A DNA stretch of 64,000 bases from positions 186,001 through 250,000 of the forward strand of contig NZ_CP119107.1 in NCBI RefSeq assembly GCF_029094525.1, in the 5' to 3' direction. The position numbers and the translations under genes were made by a program. Shown here piece by piece: positions 1 to 7,704 of this stretch (its first letter is position 1; each line of letters opens with the position of its first letter). The notes beneath the pieces were generated by a model. That model was given only the letters and a program-made list of their open reading frames with translations. It had not been told where the DNA came from and made no database searches. Origin of the DNA: Pullulanibacillus sp. KACC 23026 (GTDB lineage: Bacteria; Bacillota; Bacilli; Bacillales; Sporolactobacillaceae).

Positions 1-215
1 ATGATGTCGAATCAGCCGATCTCATTCAGCCCATCGTAGAAGAGATTCGTCAGTTAAACATTCGGACAAAGCAGGTCAAACTATCTGGGACGGAAACCGG
101 CCATCGGATCGACCTTCACTGTATGATAAGCGAAACAGGAGATTACGTGTTTGCCATTTATGATAAAGTGATCAAAATTCCGGGAGTTAAAAGGGCCCAG
201 ATTGAAGAGCTTTAA
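1..215 (+). CDS. C-terminal end of a protein with an ACT-like tail (possibly MgtC/SapB family)
   Basis: The window opens inside this gene. Reading from base 3 gives 70 codons ending in TAA at 213-215. The tail has an alternating beta-alpha-beta look: a helix (IVEEIRQLNI), a strand with alternating hydrophobics (HRIDLHCMI), a second helix (YVFAIYDKVIKI), then PGVKRAQIEEL. A short strand-helix-strand ending in PGV-x-x-A-x-I is typical of the ACT-like domain that closes membrane proteins of the MgtC/SapB family, but ACT-like tails occur in many families and the diagnostic N-terminal part lies outside the window. The family name is therefore a guess; the reading frame is well supported by codon pattern and lack of stops. 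Confidence 0.5.
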   Translation, partial: DVESADLIQPIVEEIRQLNIRTKQVKLSGTETGHRIDLHCMISETGDYVFAIYDKVIKIPGVKRAQIEEL

Positions 216-250
216 TTGAGATACAGCCTGAAACGGGCACGAAATCCAGA

Positions 251-1051
251 GATAGCGTATCCTCGTTACGCTCAATCAAAATAGGCGTAACGTCATTCCC
301 TTATTGGCGCGATTAGGCCCCGATTAGCGGAGGATAGCGTATCCTCGTTACGCTCAATCAAAATAGGCGTAACGTCAATCCCTTATTGGCGCGATTAGGC
401 CCCGATTAGCGGAGGATAGCGCATCCTCGTTACGCTCAATCGAAATAGGCGTAACGTCATTCTCTTATTTTGGCATTTCAGCCCCGATTAGCGGAGGATA
501 GCGTATCCTCGTTACGCTCAATTAAAATAGGCGTAACGTCATTCTCTTATTTCGGCATTTTGGCCGAGTTTAGCGGGAGATAGCGCATCCTCGTTACGCT
601 CAATCAAAATAGGCGTAACGTCAATCTCTTATTTCCGCATTCCGGCCGAGTTTAGCGGGAGATAGCGCATCCTCGTTACGCCTAATAAAAATAGGCGTAA
701 CGTCAATCTCTTATTTCCGCATTTTGGCCCAGTTTAGAGGTGGATAGCGCATCCTCGTTACGCTCAATCGAAATAGGCGTAACGTCATTCTCTTATTTTG
801 GCATTTCAGCCCCGATTAGCGGAGGATAGCGCATCCTCGTTACGCTCAATCGAAATAGGCGTAACGTCATTCTCTTATTTTGGCATTTCAGCCCCGATTA
901 GCGGAGGATAGCGTATCCTCGTTACGCTCAATTAAAATAGGCGTAACGTCATTCTCTTATTTCGGCATTTTGGCCGAGTTTAGCGGGAGATAGCGCATCC
1001 TCGTTACGCTCAATCGAAATAGGCGTAACGTCAATCCCTTATTGGCGCATT
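251..1051. repeat. Tandem array, ten copies of an 82-bp palindromic unit
   Basis: Units start (at GATAGCG) at 251, 333, 415, 497, 579, 661, 743, 825, 907 and 989, an exact 82-bp period with no indels; the last copy breaks off near 1051. Each unit carries two inverted repeats: GAGGAT-AGCGC-ATCCTC (or GAGGATA-GCG-TATCCTC), and CGTTACGC...GCGTAACG around an A-rich loop. No open frame spans the units and no partial gene is visible. Copies differ by scattered substitutions, mostly outside the stems. The array fills the gap between two same-direction genes. Function unknown. Confidence 0.95.
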
Positions 1052-1174
1052 TAGAACTTTTTATCCGAATAATTAGTTTTGTTAACGCTTAAATGAGTGT
1101 AGAATGGTATTAGGATTCTTAGACGAGCTTTACAATCTATGGATCTTGTTGATTATGAAAGGGGTTACTTACTG

Positions 1175-2254
1175 ATGACAAGAAAAGTTAAGGTTGGGAT
1201 TATTGGCTGCGGGGGGATTGCAAATGGGAAACACCTCCCAAGTTTGAGTCGATTAGAGCAAGTGGAATTAGTGGCATTCTGTGATATAGAAGTGGAGAAA
1301 GCTCTAAAGGCGAGTGAAAAATATGGGACAAGCGATGCGGCTGTTTACAAGGACTATGGAGAGTTGCTTAAAGATAGCTCGATAGAAGTGGTTCATGTGT
1401 GTACACCAAATGCTTCACACGCTGAAATTACGGTTGCGGCACTTGAAGCGGGTAAGCATGTCATGTGTGAGAAGCCAATGGCTATTAATTCTGAGGAAGC
1501 TAAGCTAATGGTTGAAGCTGCAAAGCGAACGGGAAAGAAGTTGACAATCGGTTACCAAAACCGCTTCCGTCAAGATAGTCAGTATCTCAAAAAGGTTTGC
1601 GAGCAAGGGGATTTAGGCGAGGTTTACTATGCTAAGGCCCATGCCATTCGCAGACGTGCTGTTCCGACCTGGGGTGTTTTCTTAGATGAAGAGCAGCAAG
1701 GCGGCGGACCGCTAATCGATATCGGGACCCATGCGCTTGATTTAACGCTTTGGATGATGAACAATTATAAGCCAAAGGCGGTCATGGGCTCGACCTTCCA
1801 TAAGCTTTCTCAAAACAAGGAGGCAGCCAATGCTTGGGGACCTTGGGATCCTGAAAAATTTACGGTTGAGGATTCTGCTTTTGGTTTTGTAACGATGGAA
1901 AACGGGGCAACGATCGTCCTGGAATCCAGTTGGGCGCTCAATACGCTTGATGAAGGTGAGGCAAAGTGCTCACTCAGCGGGACGAAAGCAGGGGCGGATA
2001 TGCGGGACGGCTTGCGCATTAACGGGGAAGCGTTTGGAAAATTATACACCAAGCAGATCGCTTTAGGTGCAGGCGGTGTTGCTTTCTATGATGGAAATGT
2101 AGAATCGGACGCGGATATGGAGGCACGCTTGTGGATTGAGGCAGTCGTCAATGACACAGAGCCATTAGTCAAACCGGAACAAGCACTTGTTGTCACACAA
2201 ATTTTAGAAGCCATCTATGAATCTTCTAAAACAGGCAAGGCAGTTTATTTCTAA
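1175..2254 (+). CDS. Gfo/Idh/MocA-family NAD(P)-dependent oxidoreductase
   Basis: A 359-residue dehydrogenase of the glucose-fructose oxidoreductase/inositol dehydrogenase family, which oxidises or reduces sugars, inositols or their derivatives. The N-terminal Rossmann fold carries GIIGCGGIANGKHL near residues 7-20, the family signature EKP (CEKPMAIN) lies near residue 98, and the C-terminal substrate domain has GGGPLIDIGTHALDL with the conserved Asp and His of the active site. I place the start at ATG 1175 because GAAAGGGG lies about ten bases upstream; an in-frame ATG at 1139 has no ribosome site. It stands alone between the 82-bp array and a converging helicase gene, so the substrate cannot be inferred from neighbours. 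Confidence 0.9.
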   Translation: MTRKVKVGIIGCGGIANGKHLPSLSRLEQVELVAFCDIEVEKALKASEKYGTSDAAVYKDYGELLKDSSIEVVHVCTPNASHAEITVAALEAGKHVMCEKPMAINSEEAKLMVEAAKRTGKKLTIGYQNRFRQDSQYLKKVCEQGDLGEVYYAKAHAIRRRAVPTWGVFLDEEQQGGGPLIDIGTHALDLTLWMMNNYKPKAVMGSTFHKLSQNKEAANAWGPWDPEKFTVEDSAFGFVTMENGATIVLESSWALNTLDEGEAKCSLSGTKAGADMRDGLRINGEAFGKLYTKQIALGAGGVAFYDGNVESDADMEARLWIEAVVNDTEPLVKPEQALVVTQILEAIYESSKTGKAVYF

Positions 2255-2257
2255 GGG

Positions 2258-2290
2258 GGGGCAGCCCCCTTTATAGGCTGCCATCTCTTA
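2258..2290 (+). terminator. Possible terminator after the oxidoreductase
   Basis: GGCAGCC (2260-2266) pairs with GGCTGCC (2276-2282) just after the stop codon. The following bases are only moderately T-rich, so this may be a weak terminator between two converging genes. Confidence 0.4.
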
Positions 2291-2302
2291 ATCTTTTACT
2301 TT

Positions 2303-4573
2303 TCATCGCCAATCCGGCGGTAAGAGTCTTTGATAGTTGGTTGTGAGAAAGCGGTCATCAACCAAAGTAATTTGCCCAGTGTCCGTTTCTGAGCGAATCA
2401 ATCGTCCGCCTGCTTGAAGCACTTTGTTAATTCCGGGAAAGACATAGGCATAGTCAAATCCGTTTTTCCCCATTTTATCAAAGTGGGTTTTGATCACATC
2501 ACGTTCGAGGCCAATTTGCGGGAGACCAACGCCTATTACAAAAACCCCGTTCAAACGGTCTCCCTTCAAGTCAATTCCTTCTGAGAACATTCCCCCAAGA
2601 ACTGAGAAACCTACAAAAGAGCCTTCTACTCTAGGTTGGAAATGGTTTAAAAATGCTTCGCGCTCCTCTTCAGCCATATTAGGATCTTGTAAGAGGGTCT
2701 CAATCTTTCCCTTTATCCGATTGAAATTATCATACAGATCGTCCATGTATTGATAGGACGGAGCAAAGACCAAGTAATTGCCAGGCCGCTTATTGATGGT
2801 CTCTTTTAAGAGTTCGGTAATTTTCTTTCTAGTCCGCTCGCGATCCTTATAACGAGTGGATAGGGGGTGAATCACGACCTGAACATTCTCTTTTGGAAAA
2901 GGGGAAGAAAGGGCAAGGCTATAGTCTTCATCTTCCTTTCCCAACATGTCTAAATAATATTGAAAGGGTAAGAGCGTAGCGGAGAAGAATACCTTTGAAC
3001 GAAATCCCTTACTCACTTGCTGCAATTGAAAGGAGGGGTCCGTGCAGAACAAACGAATGTGGAGATCCCCGTTTACGATCTCGGATAATGTGACATATCG
3101 CTCATCATAAAGCTTGGACATTCGAATAAATGTTTGAGCGGCAAAATAGGCATCGAGAAGCTCTTCTTTAGTATCACTTTGCCCTTCTTTTAGCAGTTCA
3201 GACTCAGCCGTTTCTACGAATTTTTCTAACTTCTCCACCAGATCCTCAGGCATGTCCCGCTCAACTAGCCCACTTGAGTCCACTTTTTTACGCATGTTTA
3301 AAAAATAATCGTTAATACCGCGGCTCACCTGATAAAGTGTTTCATCTTTATATTTATAAAGCTTTTCCAAGGAGTAAAAACTTGTTTGTTTGAGTGACGC
3401 AGAATACATGTCTCTCGCTCGGTCAACGAGATTGTGCGCTTCATCAATCAAAATCGCGGCTTTCTTTTTCTGCTCCTCGAAATAGCGCTTAAGAGAGACA
3501 CGCGGGTCAAAAATATAATTGTAGTCACAGATAATAGCATCAGCTTGATAGGCGACATCCAGTGAAAATTCAAATGGACAGATCGTATGTTTTCGCGCGT
3601 AGTCTTCAATGGTTTTTCGATCAATGAAGTGATTATTTACTAATAAATCGATCATGGCTTCATTTAAACGGTCATAATACCCATTGGCAAACTCGCAATA
3701 TTCCTTTTGGCAGATCGCTTTTTCTTTAAAGCAGATTTTTTCCTTGGCGGTTAATGTGACCGTTTTTAATTGGAGTCCGTTAGACTGCATTAGGGAAAAG
3801 GCATCCTCGGCGGCTGTTCGAGTGATCGTTTTGGCTGTTAAATAAAAGAAACGCTCAATATGACCTTCTCCAATGGCTTTTACAGCAGGGAAGGCCGTCG
3901 ACATCGTTTTCCCAATTCCCGTAGGAGCATTAGCAAAGAGATTTCGCCCTTCTTGAATGGTTTTATAAACACTGCCGGCTAATTGGCGTTGTCCAGCACG
4001 ATAGCTTTTAAAAGGAAAAGGGAGGGCTTGAATGCTTTCGTTCCGATCGGTTAAATGATCCTTCATCAGGACTGCAAATGGGGCAAAGCCTGCGACCATT
4101 TCAAGCATAAAATCCTCCAAATCCTCAATGGACCAGACCTGACGAAAGCAGCGCTGCTCGTCTTCCTCTAAATTAACGTAACGAAGCTGAACGGTCATCT
4201 GCTGCTGCTGATTTTGGCTTGCATAAATATAGGCATAGCATTTGGCTTGTGCCCAGTGAACAGGGTATTCATTTTCCTCCAGAAGTTCTAGCTGCCTGTT
4301 TGTCGATTTGATTTCGTCTATGACAAGGGTGTCTTCTTCAAAAAGAATACCGTCACATCGGCCATCAATTGTAAACAGCAATCCTTCATAGGAAAGCTTG
4401 ATTTGCAAAGAGACCTCTTTTTGATCCCCGGCGTTATAAAGCTTTTGCACCCTTTGATGGGCTTTGGTTCCCTCTGTCATGGTTGTCACCGTGCGAAACT
4501 TGGCGTCAATACTGCCGCTTCGATGCACATATTCCACTAATTGCCGAACTGAAACCATTACACGATTGGTCAT
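2303..4573 (-). CDS. XPD/DinG-type ATP-dependent DNA helicase with PD-(D/E)XK-like N-terminus
   Basis: A superfamily-2 helicase of the Rad3/XPD group. With the start I favour (ATG at 4573, 756 residues; a TTG at 4666 would add 31 residues rich in Pro and Lys but lacks a ribosome site) the protein begins MTNRVMVSVRQLVEY, as related helicases do. Residues about 73-94 (IDGRCDG, then LVIDEIKST) look like a PD-(D/E)XK nuclease core. Walker A is at 215-223 (NAPTGIGKT), the DEAH box near 377-380 (ILIDEAHN), and cysteines at about 281, 288, 293 and 332 are placed like the XPD iron-sulfur cluster. Motif VI-like AGGRLIRSETDTGQ is near the C-terminus. Such proteins unwind 5'-3' in repair. It follows the bactofilin operon in the same direction by about 130 bases. 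Confidence 0.88.
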   Translation of the reverse strand: MTNRVMVSVRQLVEYVHRSGSIDAKFRTVTTMTEGTKAHQRVQKLYNAGDQKEVSLQIKLSYEGLLFTIDGRCDGILFEEDTLVIDEIKSTNRQLELLEENEYPVHWAQAKCYAYIYASQNQQQQMTVQLRYVNLEEDEQRCFRQVWSIEDLEDFMLEMVAGFAPFAVLMKDHLTDRNESIQALPFPFKSYRAGQRQLAGSVYKTIQEGRNLFANAPTGIGKTMSTAFPAVKAIGEGHIERFFYLTAKTITRTAAEDAFSLMQSNGLQLKTVTLTAKEKICFKEKAICQKEYCEFANGYYDRLNEAMIDLLVNNHFIDRKTIEDYARKHTICPFEFSLDVAYQADAIICDYNYIFDPRVSLKRYFEEQKKKAAILIDEAHNLVDRARDMYSASLKQTSFYSLEKLYKYKDETLYQVSRGINDYFLNMRKKVDSSGLVERDMPEDLVEKLEKFVETAESELLKEGQSDTKEELLDAYFAAQTFIRMSKLYDERYVTLSEIVNGDLHIRLFCTDPSFQLQQVSKGFRSKVFFSATLLPFQYYLDMLGKEDEDYSLALSSPFPKENVQVVIHPLSTRYKDRERTRKKITELLKETINKRPGNYLVFAPSYQYMDDLYDNFNRIKGKIETLLQDPNMAEEEREAFLNHFQPRVEGSFVGFSVLGGMFSEGIDLKGDRLNGVFVIGVGLPQIGLERDVIKTHFDKMGKNGFDYAYVFPGINKVLQAGGRLIRSETDTGQITLVDDRFLTTNYQRLLPPDWR

Positions 4574-4701
4574 AAACATCACCCGGTCATCTATAATTGA
4601 CTTTTCATCTATTTTAACAGGTTTTAAAGGGGGAGGCTTATATAAAAAGCGTTTTATGGTTTGCAAAACTAAAAGGGCAGACCTAAGCCCGCTATTCGTT
4701 A

Positions 4702-5406
4702 CTAGATTTTTTTCTCTTCTTTAATAATTGGGTTTCCGCTTTTATTAAGAGACTCGGTGTATTCGACAACGCCAATTTCACAGCCCTTACCAATTGTCAC
4801 CCGTTTTCCGCGGACGATGGGTGCGCGAGTGTATTCAAGATTGATCAAGTCGCCTTCAATAACTTCAGCGGATAACTCGCCTTCGTTGTTGACAAAGGGG
4901 ATGGAGGTTTTTCGTCTGATCAGGATGGTTTCTCCGCCGATTTCTTGAACCTTGCTTTGATTATATTTTAACTGGATGTCGATGTGGCCGGCGTTCAGCA
5001 TGCCGTCGACCTCCAAGCTGCCTTTTAGTAAAAAGGTTTCATACTCAACATCGCCTCTTACGGTAATGGCACCTCTCACATCCGCATCTTCCCCTTTGAA
5101 ATCTTTGCCTGTTTCTACAGTTCCGCGTACTTTGGCCTTTTGAACGGCTGCTTCCTCATTGATTGTCAGAGTCCCCGTTAGCTTCATATCTGCTGCATTA
5201 ACGCTGCCGGTTACCTGTGATTCACCATATATTGAGCAAGTATCCGCCTTTAGAGTGCCTGAAACACGGCTCGTGCCGTAACTTTTGAAGGTTTGCGCTA
5301 CTACATCACTTGTTATGGACCCCTCACCGCGAATGGTTACTTTATCGAAAGTTCCGCCACCTGAACTCCCGCTTCCATTTATTGAGATGTCATTTAAATC
5401 AGTCAT
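4702..5406 (-). CDS. yhbF: Bactofilin-family polymer-forming protein, YhbF-like
   Basis: A 234-residue protein made of short beta-helix repeats (G-x-I/V-x-G-x-V-x-A), the fold of bactofilins (DUF583), which assemble into nucleotide-independent filaments under the membrane. It is a paralogue of the gene just upstream (5418-6143): both start with NxxSINGxGSSxGGxF-like sequence and end with the same ...VVEYTxxLxxS tail. In Bacillus subtilis the matching pair YhbE/YhbF (BacE/BacF) is reported to be needed for flagellar assembly. Start ATG 5406 follows AGGAGGAAAACCG. It is 11 bases from the upstream gene, so it is last in the yhbD-yhbE-yhbF operon. Confidence 0.9.
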   Translation of the reverse strand: MTDLNDISINGSGSSGGGTFDKVTIRGEGSITSDVVAQTFKSYGTSRVSGTLKADTCSIYGESQVTGSVNAADMKLTGTLTINEEAAVQKAKVRGTVETGKDFKGEDADVRGAITVRGDVEYETFLLKGSLEVDGMLNAGHIDIQLKYNQSKVQEIGGETILIRRKTSIPFVNNEGELSAEVIEGDLINLEYTRAPIVRGKRVTIGKGCEIGVVEYTESLNKSGNPIIKEEKKI

Positions 5407-5417
5407 CGGTTTTCCTC

Positions 5418-6143
5418 CTAAAGTTTTCTCGCTTCTTTTACATTTGAACCTTTTGAGTTCTGAAGAGTGCCTGTATATTCAACTAAACCAATGTCACAAT
5501 TAGGACCGATGATGATATGTTCTCCGCGGACAACTTTGGCATGAGTGCCTTCAAGCTTAATAGTGTTTCCTTCGATTAAATCTGTTTCTAGTTGACCGGA
5601 AAGAAAGGGGGTTAAGAATTTTAAGAGTCCCCTTGTTTGAGCCCGAATATGAATATCTTGTCCGCCGATTTCTTTAGCTTTGCAGTTCCCATGGGCTTTA
5701 ACGATGATTTGATCAGCATTAAGCAGGCCATCGATGGTAAAGGCCCCATCTGTTTTAAACTGCTCTACCTCACAATCTCCATGAATCGAGACTTTTCCAT
5801 TTATAGTTAGCTCATTGCCTTTGACCGATCCATTCATTGTGGCATATCCGTTAATGGTCATGCGGTTCATCATGACGTCTTTTTCAATGAGCCCTTTTCC
5901 ATCTATTTGCGCGGAGTCTGTTGATTGGAGACAGCCATTAATAGTTCCGGCACCGCTCATCGCCATTTTTTCTGTGTGAAGATTGCCAGTTACCGTTCCT
6001 TTTCCATTACTCTCAAAGGTTTGACAGGCTACATCTCCGACCACTTTGCCGGAACCGTTTAGCTCGACATGTCGAAAGGAACCTCCAGCAGATGACCCCA
6101 CACCATTAATTGTTAAATCTTCCTTCGATAGAATTTCCATCAT
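5418..6143 (-). CDS. yhbE: Bactofilin-family polymer-forming protein, YhbE-like
   Basis: A 241-residue bactofilin with the same repeated beta-helix pattern (for example MTINGYATMNGSVKGN, LTINGKVSIHGD). It is the second gene of the yhbDEF order known from B. subtilis. There are two adjacent start codons; the second (ATG 6140) has the better seven-base spacing from GAGGAGG. It has no signal peptide and no membrane segment, fitting a cytoplasmic scaffold. It probably co-polymerises with the downstream paralogue; that is inference from the pairing. Confidence 0.9.
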   Translation of the reverse strand: MMEILSKEDLTINGVGSSAGGSFRHVELNGSGKVVGDVACQTFESNGKGTVTGNLHTEKMAMSGAGTINGCLQSTDSAQIDGKGLIEKDVMMNRMTINGYATMNGSVKGNELTINGKVSIHGDCEVEQFKTDGAFTIDGLLNADQIIVKAHGNCKAKEIGGQDIHIRAQTRGLLKFLTPFLSGQLETDLIEGNTIKLEGTHAKVVRGEHIIIGPNCDIGLVEYTGTLQNSKGSNVKEARKL

Positions 6144-6152
6144 AGGTCCTCC

Positions 6153-6785
6153 TCACATCAATTTGGCTTTTAATTCTTCCATCATTTTTAATAGTGAAAG
6201 CTGCATAACAACCTTTGTTCCTTTGTCAAAAAAGAGGTCATCCGCACTTGATACAAGGAGACAGATGGATACACCAAGCTTTCTTAAGAAAAGAAGCACG
6301 CCATCCTTTTGTTTGACGGCAGGGTAATGCTGCTCCAGTACGTCAAGCACCAACCTTCCCTCATCTAGCTGGATATTTCCGGATTCAAGCATGCTTTCCA
6401 GAATATAGAGGTAAAGCGTTTGGTCCACACTAAAGGGCTTTTCCGGGTTAAGATCTTTGGCATTTTCAAGGAAAAAGGAGAGGACCGCTTGTGAAGCAAT
6501 GCCCCTTTTTAAAAGATCATCGCTCCCAAGGTTAAGTTCTTTTATATTTGGAGAGAACATGGAGGCAAGATCATCGAGTGACAGATCATCCTTAAGTGTC
6601 TGTATTTTTTCAATGCGCTCTAGTATTTTATCTTTTGGGAAGAAGGTTTCCTGGCCGGTAAAAGTTGATTTTCGGATAAACCAATCCTCAGGGATTAAGT
6701 TCTTCCGCTTCCAGCGATACAATTGCCCGTAAGAAATGCCAGTTGCCTCGAGCAAGTCCTTTTTTGAGATTAAATCTTGAGTCAC
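6153..6785 (-). CDS. yhbD: YhbD-like protein with MerR-type helix-turn-helix (DUF4004)
   Basis: A 210-residue protein whose N-terminus (ISKKDLLEATGISYGQLYRWKRKNLIPEDWF) reads as a MerR-like winged helix-turn-helix, followed by FIRKSTFTGQETFFPKDKILERIEKIQTL, the wing and linker. The remainder is helical with no known motif. In B. subtilis the DUF4004 protein YhbD precedes the bactofilins YhbE and YhbF, exactly as here. Start is GTG 6785 with GAAGGGAG nine bases upstream. A perfect dyad lies 31 bases upstream in the promoter, so self-regulation of the operon is plausible. Confidence 0.88.
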   Translation of the reverse strand: MTQDLISKKDLLEATGISYGQLYRWKRKNLIPEDWFIRKSTFTGQETFFPKDKILERIEKIQTLKDDLSLDDLASMFSPNIKELNLGSDDLLKRGIASQAVLSFFLENAKDLNPEKPFSVDQTLYLYILESMLESGNIQLDEGRLVLDVLEQHYPAVKQKDGVLLFLRKLGVSICLLVSSADDLFFDKGTKVVMQLSLLKMMEELKAKLM

Positions 6786-6812
6786 CTTAAATTGCTCCCT
6801 TCATTAGGTAAT

Positions 6813-6842
6813 AATGTAACATAACAATGTTACGTTTGTAAA
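6813..6842 (-). promoter_or_regulatory. yhbD promoter with a dyad in the spacer
   Basis: On the minus strand TTTACA (6837-6842) and TACATT (6813-6818) are 18 bases apart. The perfect inverted repeat GTAACAT-AACA-ATGTTAC (6816-6833) fills that spacer. A dyad inside a long spacer is how MerR-family regulators act, and the first gene encodes a MerR-like protein. Binding is inferred. Confidence 0.5.
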
Positions 6843-7000
6843 GAGGCCTGTTACGCTATTATAGGAGCGATTTGACCAAGAGTTATTTAGTTTCAGAGGA
6901 GAGGGTATGAGGAGGAGATATAGAGGGCGCTGTCTAAGTATCAAAGTGAATCTCTATCATGCTAATGATCGGCTAGTAGACGATCTTCGTAAATGCGAAA
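6843..7000. other. Divergent intergenic stretch without a confident gene
   Basis: Between the yhbD promoter and the palindrome at 7001. A GTTATT (6882-6887) to GGGTAT (6903-6908) pair with a 15-base spacer resembles a sigma-B promoter on the plus strand, but the -35 half is poor. A 47-codon frame begins at ATG 6907 after AGGAGAGGG and runs into the repeat; I do not call it a gene. Confidence 0.3.
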
Positions 7001-7029
7001 TGGAACAGAAGAACCGTCCCTGTGTTCCA
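7001..7029. repeat. 29-bp dispersed palindrome, copy A
   Basis: TGGAACA...TGTTCCA ends enclose the core AAGAACCGTCCC. The same 29-bp element, inverted and with matched changes in both arms (TGAAAC/GTTTCA), is at 16630-16658. A second CGTTCCATTTTTT follows at 7036. It looks like a REP-type element. Confidence 0.75.
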
Positions 7030-7056
7030 TTCCTGCGTTCCATTTTTTAAAAAAGA

Positions 7057-7085
7057 TTGTGAATTGTTTACCGTTTTATTATAAT
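7057..7085 (+). promoter_or_regulatory. Sigma-A promoter of the secreted-protein gene
   Basis: TTGTGA (7057-7062), 17-base spacer, TATAAT (7080-7085). It leaves a leader of about 90 bases before the gene at 7183. Confidence 0.6.
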
Positions 7086-7182
7086 AGATTTTAGGTGATA
7101 GGTTTATTTTGAGATGATAGCGTTTTCTGGTGATTTACGGGTTGATTAATCTATAGTTTAAAAGAAACGAGGAGGGGATTTT

Positions 7183-7605
7183 ATGAAAAAACTGGTATCA
7201 GGTTTTATAGCTCTAGCTTTGTTTCTCTCATTAGCCATTGGTGTTTCTGCAAAAGGACCAACACATGGAGATATATATCACCAAATTGACCAAGCTAATA
7301 CGAAAATTCAACAGGATATTGTTCAAGCTGAGCGGCAAGCCAATAAGCTTCTTGATCAATATAATAAATCTGTTGCCAATACAGATTCGCAATCCGCTAA
7401 ATATGCTCAAAGGACTCAAATCTACCATAATCATCTCGACCAGCTTGTAACTAAACTTCTCGATCAAACAAGTAAAATCGCCTCTAAGACAGAAGCGGCA
7501 GCACAAAGCCAAGGAATCACGGTGGAGTCATTCAATGAAACGGTCAATATTACGGGATATGGACAGGTTTTGGTTGATCCTATTCGAGTAGTTGGAAGAA
7601 ATTAA
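7183..7605 (+). CDS. Secreted small helical protein of unknown function
   Basis: 140 residues. Residues 1-25 form a Sec signal peptide (MKKLVSGFIALALFLSLAIG, then VSA|KG as a likely signal peptidase I site). The mature part is mostly amphipathic helix rich in Gln, Ala, Lys and Asn (HQIDQANTKIQQDIVQAERQ and on), with no cysteine and no known motif; the last 30 residues (NETVNITGYGQVLVDPIRVVGRN) look like a short strand-rich tail. Start ATG follows AGGAGGGGA. It is a single-gene unit with its own promoter and terminator. I do not recognise the family. Confidence 0.75.
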   Translation: MKKLVSGFIALALFLSLAIGVSAKGPTHGDIYHQIDQANTKIQQDIVQAERQANKLLDQYNKSVANTDSQSAKYAQRTQIYHNHLDQLVTKLLDQTSKIASKTEAAAQSQGITVESFNETVNITGYGQVLVDPIRVVGRN

Positions 7606-7647
7606 TAAGTTGAACCTTAAACTTAATTCAATATTGTAATAATTAAT

Positions 7648-7684
7648 AATAGAGTTCATAATTCTTTATGAACTCTATTTTTCT
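7648..7684 (+). terminator. Intrinsic terminator after the secreted-protein gene
   Basis: AGAGTTCATA and TATGAACTCT form a long stem (7651-7676) followed by a T-rich run. Confidence 0.9.
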
Positions 7685-7704
7685 AGTGTAGGGGTGTGAC
7701 ATCA

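Noticed and set aside
251-1051. CRISPR array
   Set aside because: Whole 82-bp units are repeated with no unique spacers, and no cas genes are present.
6907-7050. 47-codon plus-strand frame with AGGAGAGGG ahead of its ATG
   Set aside because: Arg- and Cys-rich, ends inside the 29-bp palindrome and has no family pattern; the ribosome-like site may be chance in a purine-rich stretch.
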